DNA of 6,057 bases from Bacteriovorax sp. Lineage in GTDB: Bacteria > Bdellovibrionota > Bacteriovoracia > Bacteriovoracales > Bacteriovoracaceae. Made by a program: the position numbers and the translations under genes. Shown here in pieces: positions 1 through 4,918 of this stretch (its first letter is position 1; each line of letters begins with the position of its first letter). Location: contig JAURXW010000419.1 of NCBI GenBank assembly GCA_030654205.1, forward strand, positions 1-6,057, read 5' to 3'. The notes beneath the pieces were generated by a model. That model did not search any database, was not told where the DNA came from, and saw only the letters and a program-made list of their open reading frames with translations.

Positions 1-359
1 TTTTTACGGATTCCTTTTGACCTAATCAGCTCGTCACCTGCTCGGATTTTACGACTAAGTTGAAGTCCAATATTTTTAAGCCATGACGGAAAATTTTCTT
101 GAATTATAGCGGAACCAATTTTGACAAATTCAGTTTCTTCAACACAAATTATGCTGGCACTTCGAGGTTCATCATCAAAAAAAGAAAGCTCACCTATGTA
201 TTCACCTTTGCCTAGATACGCAATGGGGGTAATTTGACTTCCTTTTTGGACAAAGACCATGACTTTGCCTTTTTTAATTAAATAAAGATCCACATTGTAT
301 TCTTCTGCTAAAAAAAGAATTTCATCGGCCGCTAAGATAATGCTTTCTGATCCAGGCAT
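1..359 (-). CDS. Cyclic nucleotide-binding domain protein, 3' end cut by window edge
   Basis: The first 119 residues are visible; the C-terminus lies beyond base 1. The protein reads as a CAP/CRP-type cyclic-nucleotide-binding beta-roll. A strand-rich segment (about residues 14-50) leads to the phosphate-binding cassette YIGELSFFDDEPRSAS at residues 54-69. Within it, Gly56-Glu57 and Arg66 sit where CRP-family proteins contact the ribose and cyclic phosphate, so ligand binding looks intact. Helical sequence follows from about residue 84, including a C-helix-like stretch at 92-113. Whether a DNA-binding helix-turn-helix or another output domain follows cannot be seen. Translation starts at ATG 357-359, behind an AGGAGAG ribosome-binding site at 364-370 that overlaps the stop codon of the upstream gene, so the two are probably one operon with coupled translation. 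Likely role: cytoplasmic sensor of cAMP, cGMP or a related nucleotide. The domain call is firm; ligand and output are unknown. Confidence 0.88.
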   Translation of the reverse strand, partial: MPGSESIILAADEILFLAEEYNVDLYLIKKGKVMVFVQKGSQITPIAYLGKGEYIGELSFFDDEPRSASIICVEETEFVKIGSAIIQENFPSWLKNIGLQLSRKIRAGDELIRSKGIRK

Positions 360-363
360 AATC

Positions 364-370
364 GCTCTCC
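364..370 (-). promoter_or_regulatory. Ribosome-binding site overlapping an upstream stop codon
   Basis: On the minus strand the bases read TTAGGAGAGCGATTATG: the TAG stop (370-372) of the SGNH-like gene shares bases with the AGGAGAG Shine-Dalgarno of the cyclic-nucleotide-binding gene, whose ATG is four bases further on. This decides the start codon at 357-359 and implies translational coupling. Confidence 0.75.
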
Positions 371-1506
371 TAATCAACACTTAATATTTTTTTTAAAGTC
401 TCTTTTAATTCTTCGATCATTGTTTGATAAAAAAGGTTTTGGGGAAAAATTTCATCAATAAATAAACCATCTTTTGAAAGGGCCGAAGACATGTATAAAT
501 CAAAATCTATAAGTGGAATCTGATGATTTTTAGCTTCATTTTTCATGATGGCATTATAGACGGCATTGCCTCTCCATGTTGCACAATCAAAAATAACGGC
601 CTTTTGAAATGCACTTCTAGCAAGGGCCAAATCACCAAGGCCCATAGCAGATTTTCCTAAAAGATAAAAAGACTGGGCATTGCTAAAAGTTTCATTCGAA
701 AGCTCTAAAGCTTTTGGATAAGCCTGTTTAAAATTACCTTCCTTAAGAAGAGCTTCAATAAGTTGTTGTTGTTCAATAACTCCATTGGTAGTTGAGTGAG
801 AGCAAATATCATGAGGCTTTGCTTCTAAATTAATCGGAGTAGTAATAAGAATCAAATTGCTTTTATTATCTTTGGCCAAATTGATAAGTTCACGCATCTC
901 GTATTCAAAAAGTTTAAATGAAACTTCTTTTTCTAGAATTTTGTCGGTGCTCGGAAGCCGATTTTGATATTCTTTTATGACCCCCAATTTTATGTACTGC
1001 ATTTTTCTATAAAATATTTTAGACAGCCAGGGGAATGTAATAATCAAAGAAATAATTCTTTCGTCATCGTAGAGACTAAAGTTTTTTAGGATTGCGTTCT
1101 TATCGCTAATGGCAAAAGTTTTTTCAAATAACTCAGAGCTCGCACCATGATAAATAATAATTGAAGGCAGTTTTTTAAGTGATTTTAATTTATAGAGGGT
1201 CCGGTGCAGTCCTTCATGAGTTTTTGACCAATTATAGATAATTGGTGCCCTTTTAAAACTTTTGGCCAGTTCTTCACTTAATTCGGGCACGTATTGGGAA
1301 AGAGATTCACCCATTCGGTCGCCCACAATCAAAATTTTAGCTGCTTGGGCCTGATTAATCTCTTGAGTTAGGCCAAGTTGAGCTGTGGGAGTAAAACTGA
1401 AGGGATAAGGAATAATCAGGGTCTCCTTGGCAGAATAGCCCCAATACATATAGGCGATGGCCGATAAAACTAAGAGAAGTAAGATTATGAAAAACTTTTT
1501 GATCAT
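370..1506 (-). CDS. Membrane-anchored SGNH-hydrolase-like protein with TPR-like insert, catalytic residues apparently lost
   Basis: A 378-residue protein when started at ATG 1504-1506. I prefer this to an ATG 13 codons upstream (1543-1545) because it puts MIKKFFIILLLL directly at the N-terminus; neither start has a strong ribosome-binding site. Residues 5-22 form one hydrophobic helix (signal anchor), so the rest should lie outside the cytoplasmic membrane. The order of elements is that of SGNH/GDSL proteins with a TPR insertion: block I-like ILIVGDRMGESL (about 58-69), a block III-like strand ending HGASSEL (120-126), a strand LILITTPIN (218-226), paired TPR-like helices (about 248-307), IPLIDFD (330-336) and the C-terminal block FIDEIFPQN (349-357). 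In active relatives the first block is GDS with the Ser nucleophile, the block III motif is GxN(D), and the last block is DxxH. Here these positions appear to be Arg, Ser and Phe, so hydrolase activity is doubtful. It is the first gene of a unit with the cyclic-nucleotide-binding protein. Fold assignment is moderate to good; function is unknown (a scaffold or ligand-binding role is inferred). Confidence 0.78.
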   Translation of the reverse strand: MIKKFFIILLLLVLSAIAYMYWGYSAKETLIIPYPFSFTPTAQLGLTQEINQAQAAKILIVGDRMGESLSQYVPELSEELAKSFKRAPIIYNWSKTHEGLHRTLYKLKSLKKLPSIIIYHGASSELFEKTFAISDKNAILKNFSLYDDERIISLIITFPWLSKIFYRKMQYIKLGVIKEYQNRLPSTDKILEKEVSFKLFEYEMRELINLAKDNKSNLILITTPINLEAKPHDICSHSTTNGVIEQQQLIEALLKEGNFKQAYPKALELSNETFSNAQSFYLLGKSAMGLGDLALARSAFQKAVIFDCATWRGNAVYNAIMKNEAKNHQIPLIDFDLYMSSALSKDGLFIDEIFPQNLFYQTMIEELKETLKKILSVD

Positions 1507-1564
1507 TCTTTGATTGTATTCAAAAATTTTGGTATCTAAAAGCATAATAAAAAGGAAATTTTAT
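1507..1564. promoter_or_regulatory. Divergent promoter region
   Basis: Only 58 bases separate the starts of two diverging genes, so promoters for both should lie here or extend into the coding ends. On the plus strand a weak candidate is TTGATT (1510-1515), 17 bases, then an extended -10 TGGTATCTA (1530-1538), which would give a leader of about 20 nt including the AAGGAA ribosome-binding site. The better-looking CATAAT at 1543-1548 would start transcription inside that ribosome-binding site, so it is less likely. I see no convincing minus-strand promoter. Confidence 0.3.
1552..1557 (+). promoter_or_regulatory. Ribosome-binding site of the first U32 gene
   Basis: AAGGAA lies seven bases before ATG 1565-1567. 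It fixes the start there rather than at an in-frame ATG at 1514, which would add 17 non-conserved residues and run through the promoter region. Confidence 0.75.
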
Positions 1565-2770
1565 ATGGCCCATTGGACTCCTGAACTGCTTTCACCGGCA
1601 GGAAGTTTAGAAAAATTAAAAGTCTCTGTTTTGTATGGGGCCGATGCCGTCTATTTAGGTGGACAAAAATTTGGTCTTCGCCAAGCATCTGACAATTTTA
1701 CTTATGAAGAATTAAGTGAAGGGGTGGAGTTTGCCCACTCGCGAGGTTCAAAAGTTTATGTTGTTCTCAATTCTTTTTTACATGACAAAGATCTTGAAGA
1801 ACTTCCAGAATTCTTAGGTTTATTAGAAGAACTCAAAGTGGATGCCGTCATAGTGTCTGACTTAGGTGTTATCAGCACAATTCAAAAACATTCTCATCTG
1901 GTAATTCACTTATCAACTCAGGCCAGTTGTCTCAATATTGAATCGGCTAAATTATGGCAAAAAATGGGCGCTCAAAGAATTGTGCTTGGACGAGAAGTTA
2001 CAATTAAAGAGGCCGCAAAAATTAAAATGGCGACAGGTCTTGAAATTGAAATGTTTGTCCATGGATCGATGTGCATGTCTTATTCTGGGAATTGTGTAAT
2101 TTCCAATTACACTCAAGGGCGAGATTCTAATAGAGGAGGCTGTGCTCACTCTTGTCGATTTGAGTATTCTATAGATTTTAAACTTGAGTCCAATGAAAGT
2201 AAAAAAGCCTATTTTATGAGTTCAAAAGACTTGGAAGGAATTCGGATGCTTCCAGAATTTATCGAGGCCAGAATTGATTCACTCAAAGTAGAAGGCCGAA
2301 ATAAAAGTCATCATTATGCCGGAACAATTTCAAAAGTTTATTCCGATGCTCTTAGTTTTTATAAAGCGAACGGAAATTTTCTTTCAAGCGATATGCTGTC
2401 TTGGGAAGAAGAATTGCGAAAAGTTTCTCACCGCGATTACACGACAGGAAGTCTAGATCAATACGCAGGAGCTGATTCCATTTATAATGACCGCGAACAA
2501 GATGATAATGAATTTGTGGTTTCAGGAATTGTGCTGGAAGCAACAGTAGGGCAACATTTATTAGTAGATGTAAAAAGTGCTTTTCATCCCGGAGATATTT
2601 TAGAAGTTATGCCTTTTAGAGGGGCCACTCAAAAATTAGATGTGGCATTTTTACAAAGCTTATCGGGAGTTGCTCTTTTGAAATCGAAACCGGGGAGCAT
2701 CGTAAAAATTCCTTATATCGCCGGGGCCGAAAAATTTAATATTATCAGAAAACGGGCCCAGCATGCATAA
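1565..2770 (+). CDS. trhP: U32 family protein, TrhP (YegQ)-like tRNA 5-hydroxyuridine factor
   Basis: A 401-residue cytoplasmic protein, slightly shorter than E. coli TrhP (about 450). It opens with the U32 hallmark ELLSPAGSLEKLK (7-19) and YGADAVYLGG (24-33), a TIM-barrel-like start. The U32 signature EMFVHGSMCMSYSGNC occupies 162-177, followed by GGCAHSC (191-197), so the four cysteines C170, C177, C193 and C197 match the spacing in YegQ and should ligate an iron-sulfur cluster. SSKDLEGI (219-226) and SLKVEGRNKS (239-248) are further family blocks. A C-terminal beta-barrel-like domain (about 318-390, with GDILEVMPFRG) matches the U32 C-terminal domain. Though named peptidase U32, characterised members (TrhP, RlhA, UbiU/UbiV) carry out or support hydroxylation of RNA or ubiquinone. 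TrhP uses prephenate to make 5-hydroxyuridine at tRNA position 34. The gene overlaps the next U32 gene by eight bases, recalling the paired U32 genes trhP1-trhP2 of Bacillus subtilis. U32 membership is certain; TrhP rather than RlhA is likely. Confidence 0.9.
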   Translation: MAHWTPELLSPAGSLEKLKVSVLYGADAVYLGGQKFGLRQASDNFTYEELSEGVEFAHSRGSKVYVVLNSFLHDKDLEELPEFLGLLEELKVDAVIVSDLGVISTIQKHSHLVIHLSTQASCLNIESAKLWQKMGAQRIVLGREVTIKEAAKIKMATGLEIEMFVHGSMCMSYSGNCVISNYTQGRDSNRGGCAHSCRFEYSIDFKLESNESKKAYFMSSKDLEGIRMLPEFIEARIDSLKVEGRNKSHHYAGTISKVYSDALSFYKANGNFLSSDMLSWEEELRKVSHRDYTTGSLDQYAGADSIYNDREQDDNEFVVSGIVLEATVGQHLLVDVKSAFHPGDILEVMPFRGATQKLDVAFLQSLSGVALLKSKPGSIVKIPYIAGAEKFNIIRKRAQHA

Positions 2771-3956
2771 CACTAAATCTATTAAGCTTGTAACTTATAT
2801 TGAAAATATGGGTGAGCTTGAAAAAATAATTAAATTAAAAAAAGCAGATTCAATTTTAATCGAAATGATAGTTGGAGCAATGGAGCTTTCTCGATACTCA
2901 AAAACGTCGATCGCTGAAATGCTTGAACTCACGCAAGAGGCCCGTAAAAATAATATTGAAGTGGTGCTTGAATGGGACGCTCTTAATCAAGAGGAAAAGT
3001 TCTCACAGGCCTGTGCTGTGATTGATCGTTTGCCGCTGCATGATTTTAAGGCCATTCGTTTGCAAGATCCAGGTGCTGTTGAATATATAAAAAATAAATA
3101 TCCATGGTTAAAAATTCAATTAATTTTGGAAAACGGAAATCATAATCTTGTTGGTCTTAATAGATGGTGTGAGTATTTAGGTGAGCAATGTGAGCGTCTA
3201 GTGCTTTCAAATGAGCTCTCTAAAGAAAAACTCAGCGAATATGCAAAAGTTTTAAAAATCCCCCTTGAGGTTTTAGTCTTTGGTCGCATTTTACTTTTTT
3301 ATAGTGCCCGCAATCTTTTATCGCCACTGGAAAAAAAGAGCATCGAGGATGGAACTATTGAAGCCTTTGGTACGAGTGAAGAAAGTCCACATTCTGGATT
3401 TCCATTGATTGAAAATCGCCATGGAACTTTTATGTTTAACGTAAAAGATCTCTACCTTTTGGATCATTTGGATGAACTTTCATCAATGAGGATAAATCAT
3501 TGCCGAGTTGATTTGCGATTTGATGAATCGTTTGAAAAATATGCTGAAAATATTATTAGATTATTTACGGGCAGTATTCTTGAAAGTGAACTTTTTGTAA
3601 GAAAGTCATATCCTAGACCTTTAGTGAAAGGTTTTTACAATATCAATAAGACCGATGTTCTTTTTACAAAACTTAAAAATAAAAGAACCCAGCGGCTTGA
3701 TGAGTTTTATATCGGCGAAATTGTCGACGTGGAAAGAGATCAACAGATGGCCTTGTTGATTAAAAGTAATGGACTAGACGTGGCCCCTGAAGTGGAAATT
3801 AAGATGATTACGCCAGAGGGAAAAGAAAAGATCGTCAAACTTAGTTGGATGAAATCTTCTGTGGGGGAGAGTTTAGCGAAGGCGTTGAAAGATGATTTGG
3901 TGTTGATACCATATACCAGTGGAGTGAGTGTGAAGACTCAGGTTTATTTAAATTAA
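2763..3956 (+). CDS. Divergent U32 family paralogue lacking the iron-sulfur cysteines
   Basis: A 397-residue cytoplasmic protein whose ATG lies eight bases inside the upstream U32 gene, with no clear Shine-Dalgarno, so translation is probably coupled. Homology to U32 is visible by alignment with its neighbour: EVLVFGRILLFYSARN (169-184) aligns with the Cys-containing signature, FMFNVKDLYLLDHL (223-236) with FMSSKDLEGIRML, and INHCRVDLRFD (244-254) with the SLKVEGR block. The C-terminal part (about 315-390, with YIGEIVDVERDQ and VEIKMITPEGKEK) matches the neighbour's barrel domain. The first two cluster cysteines are replaced by Leu177 and Asn184, and the region for the other two has no Cys. 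Its only cysteines (84, 136, 143, 247) lie elsewhere. The FGRxxLxxSAR pattern recalls the UbiV subgroup. By analogy with UbiU-UbiV and TrhP1-TrhP2 pairs, I infer a heterodimer partner of the upstream protein. A separate role cannot be excluded. Confidence 0.8.
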   Translation: MHNTKSIKLVTYIENMGELEKIIKLKKADSILIEMIVGAMELSRYSKTSIAEMLELTQEARKNNIEVVLEWDALNQEEKFSQACAVIDRLPLHDFKAIRLQDPGAVEYIKNKYPWLKIQLILENGNHNLVGLNRWCEYLGEQCERLVLSNELSKEKLSEYAKVLKIPLEVLVFGRILLFYSARNLLSPLEKKSIEDGTIEAFGTSEESPHSGFPLIENRHGTFMFNVKDLYLLDHLDELSSMRINHCRVDLRFDESFEKYAENIIRLFTGSILESELFVRKSYPRPLVKGFYNINKTDVLFTKLKNKRTQRLDEFYIGEIVDVERDQQMALLIKSNGLDVAPEVEIKMITPEGKEKIVKLSWMKSSVGESLAKALKDDLVLIPYTSGVSVKTQVYLN

Positions 3957-4005
3957 TAAAAATTAAAATCACCGACTTGATGAATTTTCAACGGATCGAT
4001 TAATT

Positions 4006-4092
4006 ACTCATTCTATTAAAGATGAGTCTTGCCTCCCTTCAGTTGGAGGCTGATCTGTTAAACTTTGGGAGCCTAGAGGTAATACCTGGCTC
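4006..4092 (+). other. Cluster of three stem-loops, candidate structured RNA or composite terminator
   Basis: Stem 1: ACTCAT (4006-4011) with ATGAGT (4022-4027), 10-nt loop. Stem 2: GCCTCC (4031-4036) with GGAGGC (4045-4050), 8-nt loop. Stem 3: GAGCC (4069-4073) with GGCTC (4088-4092), and inside it AGGT (4077-4080) with ACCT (4084-4087), leaving a TAG bulge and an AAT loop. An alternative pairing AGGCT (4047-4051) with AGCCT (4070-4074) would exclude stems 2 and 3. None is followed by a good U-run, so simple intrinsic termination is not evident. All arms are perfect, but they are short; function is unknown. Confidence 0.4.
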
Positions 4093-4158
4093 AATAAAAT
4101 GAGAATTTCACTTTTGAATTAGTTTTTAAAGAGTGCCTATTACTAAATGCATTTTAAG

Positions 4159-4164
4159 TATAAT
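4159..4164 (+). promoter_or_regulatory. -10 box of the ORF6N gene promoter
   Basis: A perfect TATAAT. Transcription would begin near 4171 and give a leader of about 26 nt to the ATG at 4197. No good -35 is present at 16-18 bases upstream (CTATTA at 4137-4142 is the nearest and is weak), so activation by a regulator or a non-canonical -35 is possible. Confidence 0.5.
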
Positions 4165-4185
4165 TAAAGTAATTGCTCATAAAAT

Positions 4186-4190
4186 GGAGA
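4186..4190 (+). promoter_or_regulatory. Ribosome-binding site of the ORF6N gene
   Basis: GGAGA lies six bases before ATG 4197-4199. It sets the start there rather than at a TTG eight codons upstream, which would place the Shine-Dalgarno inside the coding sequence. Confidence 0.75.
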
Positions 4191-4196
4191 TATTTT

Positions 4197-4712
4197 ATGA
4201 GCAATATTAGTTTGTTGAAAATTGAAAGTATGATTTACGTTATTCGAGAGCATAAAGTGATGCTCGACTCAGACCTAGCAGAACTTTATGGGGTTGAAAC
4301 AAAGGCATTAAAAAGGGCAGTCAAAAGAAATATAAATCGTTTTCCTGATGATTTTATGTTTGAAATGAACAAAGAAGAACTGGAAAATTGGAGGTGCCAA
4401 TTTGGTACCTCCAATAAAGAAAAAATGGGTCTTCGTATACTACCATTTGCATTTACTGAGCTTGGAGTTGCCATGCTTTCGAGTGTGCTAAATTCTCATC
4501 AGGCAATTGAGGTGAATATCTCGATAATGAGAATATTTTTCCAATTAAGAAGTTTTCTCTTGATGGAAGAAAAATTAAATAAAAGAATGGACAAGCTTGA
4601 GTCAGGTATTAACAAAGTCTTTAAAGTAGTTTTTCAACGATTAGATGAAACTGACGACAAGCTAACTCCTAAACTTAGTCAAAATCGGAAAAAGATTGGT
4701 CTAAACGAGTAG
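4197..4712 (+). CDS. ORF6N domain DNA-binding protein
   Basis: A 171-residue protein that begins almost directly with the ORF6N domain. Recognisable family blocks are KIESMIYVIREHKVMLDSDL (8-27), AELYGVETKALKRAVKRN (28-45), RFPDDFMFEMNKEEL (48-62), and PFAFTELGVAMLSSVLNS (83-100) followed by AIEVNISIMRIF (103-114). From about 115 to 155 the sequence is helical and charged, probably a coiled coil for oligomerisation. Residues 156-171 are a polar tail. ORF6N belongs to the KilA-N/Bro-N/ANT group of domains found in phage antirepressor-like proteins. It also occurs as a lone chromosomal gene in many bacteria, where its role is poorly known; DNA binding is inferred from the family. No other phage gene is visible nearby. 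It has its own promoter and terminator. The middle of the gene (4387-4415) is a near-perfect palindrome, in a region where this protein differs from the usual family loop (TSNKEKMGLR in place of a Trp-Gly-Gly-type loop, as I recall the family). Confidence 0.9.
   Translation: MSNISLLKIESMIYVIREHKVMLDSDLAELYGVETKALKRAVKRNINRFPDDFMFEMNKEELENWRCQFGTSNKEKMGLRILPFAFTELGVAMLSSVLNSHQAIEVNISIMRIFFQLRSFLLMEEKLNKRMDKLESGINKVFKVVFQRLDETDDKLTPKLSQNRKKIGLNE
4387..4415. repeat. 29-nt near-perfect palindrome inside the ORF6N gene
   Basis: Left arm ATTGGAGGTGCCAA (4387-4400) and right arm TTGGTACCTCCAAT (4402-4415) are reverse complements at 13 of 14 positions around a single central T; the one mismatch would be a G-U pair in RNA. 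As mRNA it folds into a 12-bp stem with an AATTT loop. It encodes residues from about Asn64 to Asn73. It could be an operator for the protein itself, an mRNA hairpin, or a recombination site; nothing in the sequence decides. Confidence 0.8.
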
Positions 4713-4722
4713 CTAAGAAAAA

Positions 4723-4753
4723 AACTTGATATCACAATTTGTGATATCAAGTT
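4723..4753 (-). terminator. Perfect 31-nt palindrome, intrinsic terminator for the minus-strand gene
   Basis: AACTTGATATCACAA (4723-4737) and TTGTGATATCAAGTT (4739-4753) are perfect 15-base reverse complements around one base. Read on the minus strand, the stem is followed at once by a T-run (complement of the A-run at 4718-4724) and then CTTAG, the layout of an intrinsic terminator for transcripts arriving from the gene that ends at 4919. Read on the plus strand it is followed by CAAAACAC, so it is a poor terminator for the ORF6N gene. The stem is unusually AT-rich and long. Confidence 0.7.
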
Positions 4754-4809
4754 CAAAACACTAATCTTCGATAAAAATCTTGATTGTAAATGCGAAATAA
4801 AAATATATG

Positions 4810-4833
4810 GCCGGACTTAGATCCGGCATTTTT
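4810..4833 (+). terminator. Intrinsic terminator for the ORF6N gene
   Basis: GCCGGA (4810-4815) pairs with TCCGGC (4822-4827) around a CTTAGA loop and is followed by ATTTTTA. It lies 97 bases past the ORF6N stop. The complement of 4798-4807 gives a T-rich tail on the other strand, so it may also work in reverse. Short stem but high GC against an AT-rich background. Confidence 0.65.
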
Positions 4834-4894
4834 ATGTCTTATGAATTGAAATACAAAGAATTCACGACTGTTCAGGTGCTTACTTACTATCAAT

Positions 4895-4908
4895 CGAAAT
4901 TAATTTCG
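4895..4908. repeat. 14-nt perfect palindrome after the minus-strand stop codon
   Basis: CGAAATTAATTTCG is its own reverse complement and lies ten bases beyond the TAA (4919-4921) of the minus-strand gene. AATTTC (4902-4907) can alternatively pair with GAAATT (4915-4920). It is AT-rich with no loop, so it may be incidental in such DNA or help protect the transcript end. Confidence 0.25.
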
Positions 4909-4918
4909 CATTAAGAAA

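Larger units (their letters stand above)
3957..4196. other. Gene-free stretch with stem-loops and a promoter
   Basis: 240 bases between the U32 pair and the ORF6N gene. No reading frame is convincing. The left third (3957-4005) is AT-rich and featureless, without a clear intrinsic terminator for the U32 operon. The middle holds three stem-loops (4006-4092), and the right end carries the promoter and ribosome-binding site of the next gene. Confidence 0.6.

Noticed and set aside
1952..2149. Minus-strand 65-codon open frame
   Set aside because: It lies entirely antisense to the conserved U32 signature region, which is clearly coding on the plus strand, and has no ribosome-binding site or recognisable product.
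2352..2543. Minus-strand 63-codon open frame
   Set aside because: Antisense to the first U32 gene; composition looks like a mirrored coding frame, with no initiation signal.
4031..4092. Integron attC site or degenerate tRNA
   Set aside because: There is a GTTAAAC at 4057-4063, but no matching core-site partner or integron cassette layout. The stems do not form a cloverleaf, and there is no T-loop-like GGTTCRANYCC sequence.
4286..4474. Minus-strand 62-codon open frame
   Set aside because: Antisense to the ORF6N domain; explained by the codons on the other strand.
4733..4745. CRP-like binding site suggested by TCACA and TGTGA half-sites
   Set aside because: The half-sites are in the reverse order and with the wrong spacing (TCACA before TGTGA, two bases apart), unlike the TGTGA-N6-TCACA consensus; the terminator reading explains the palindrome better.
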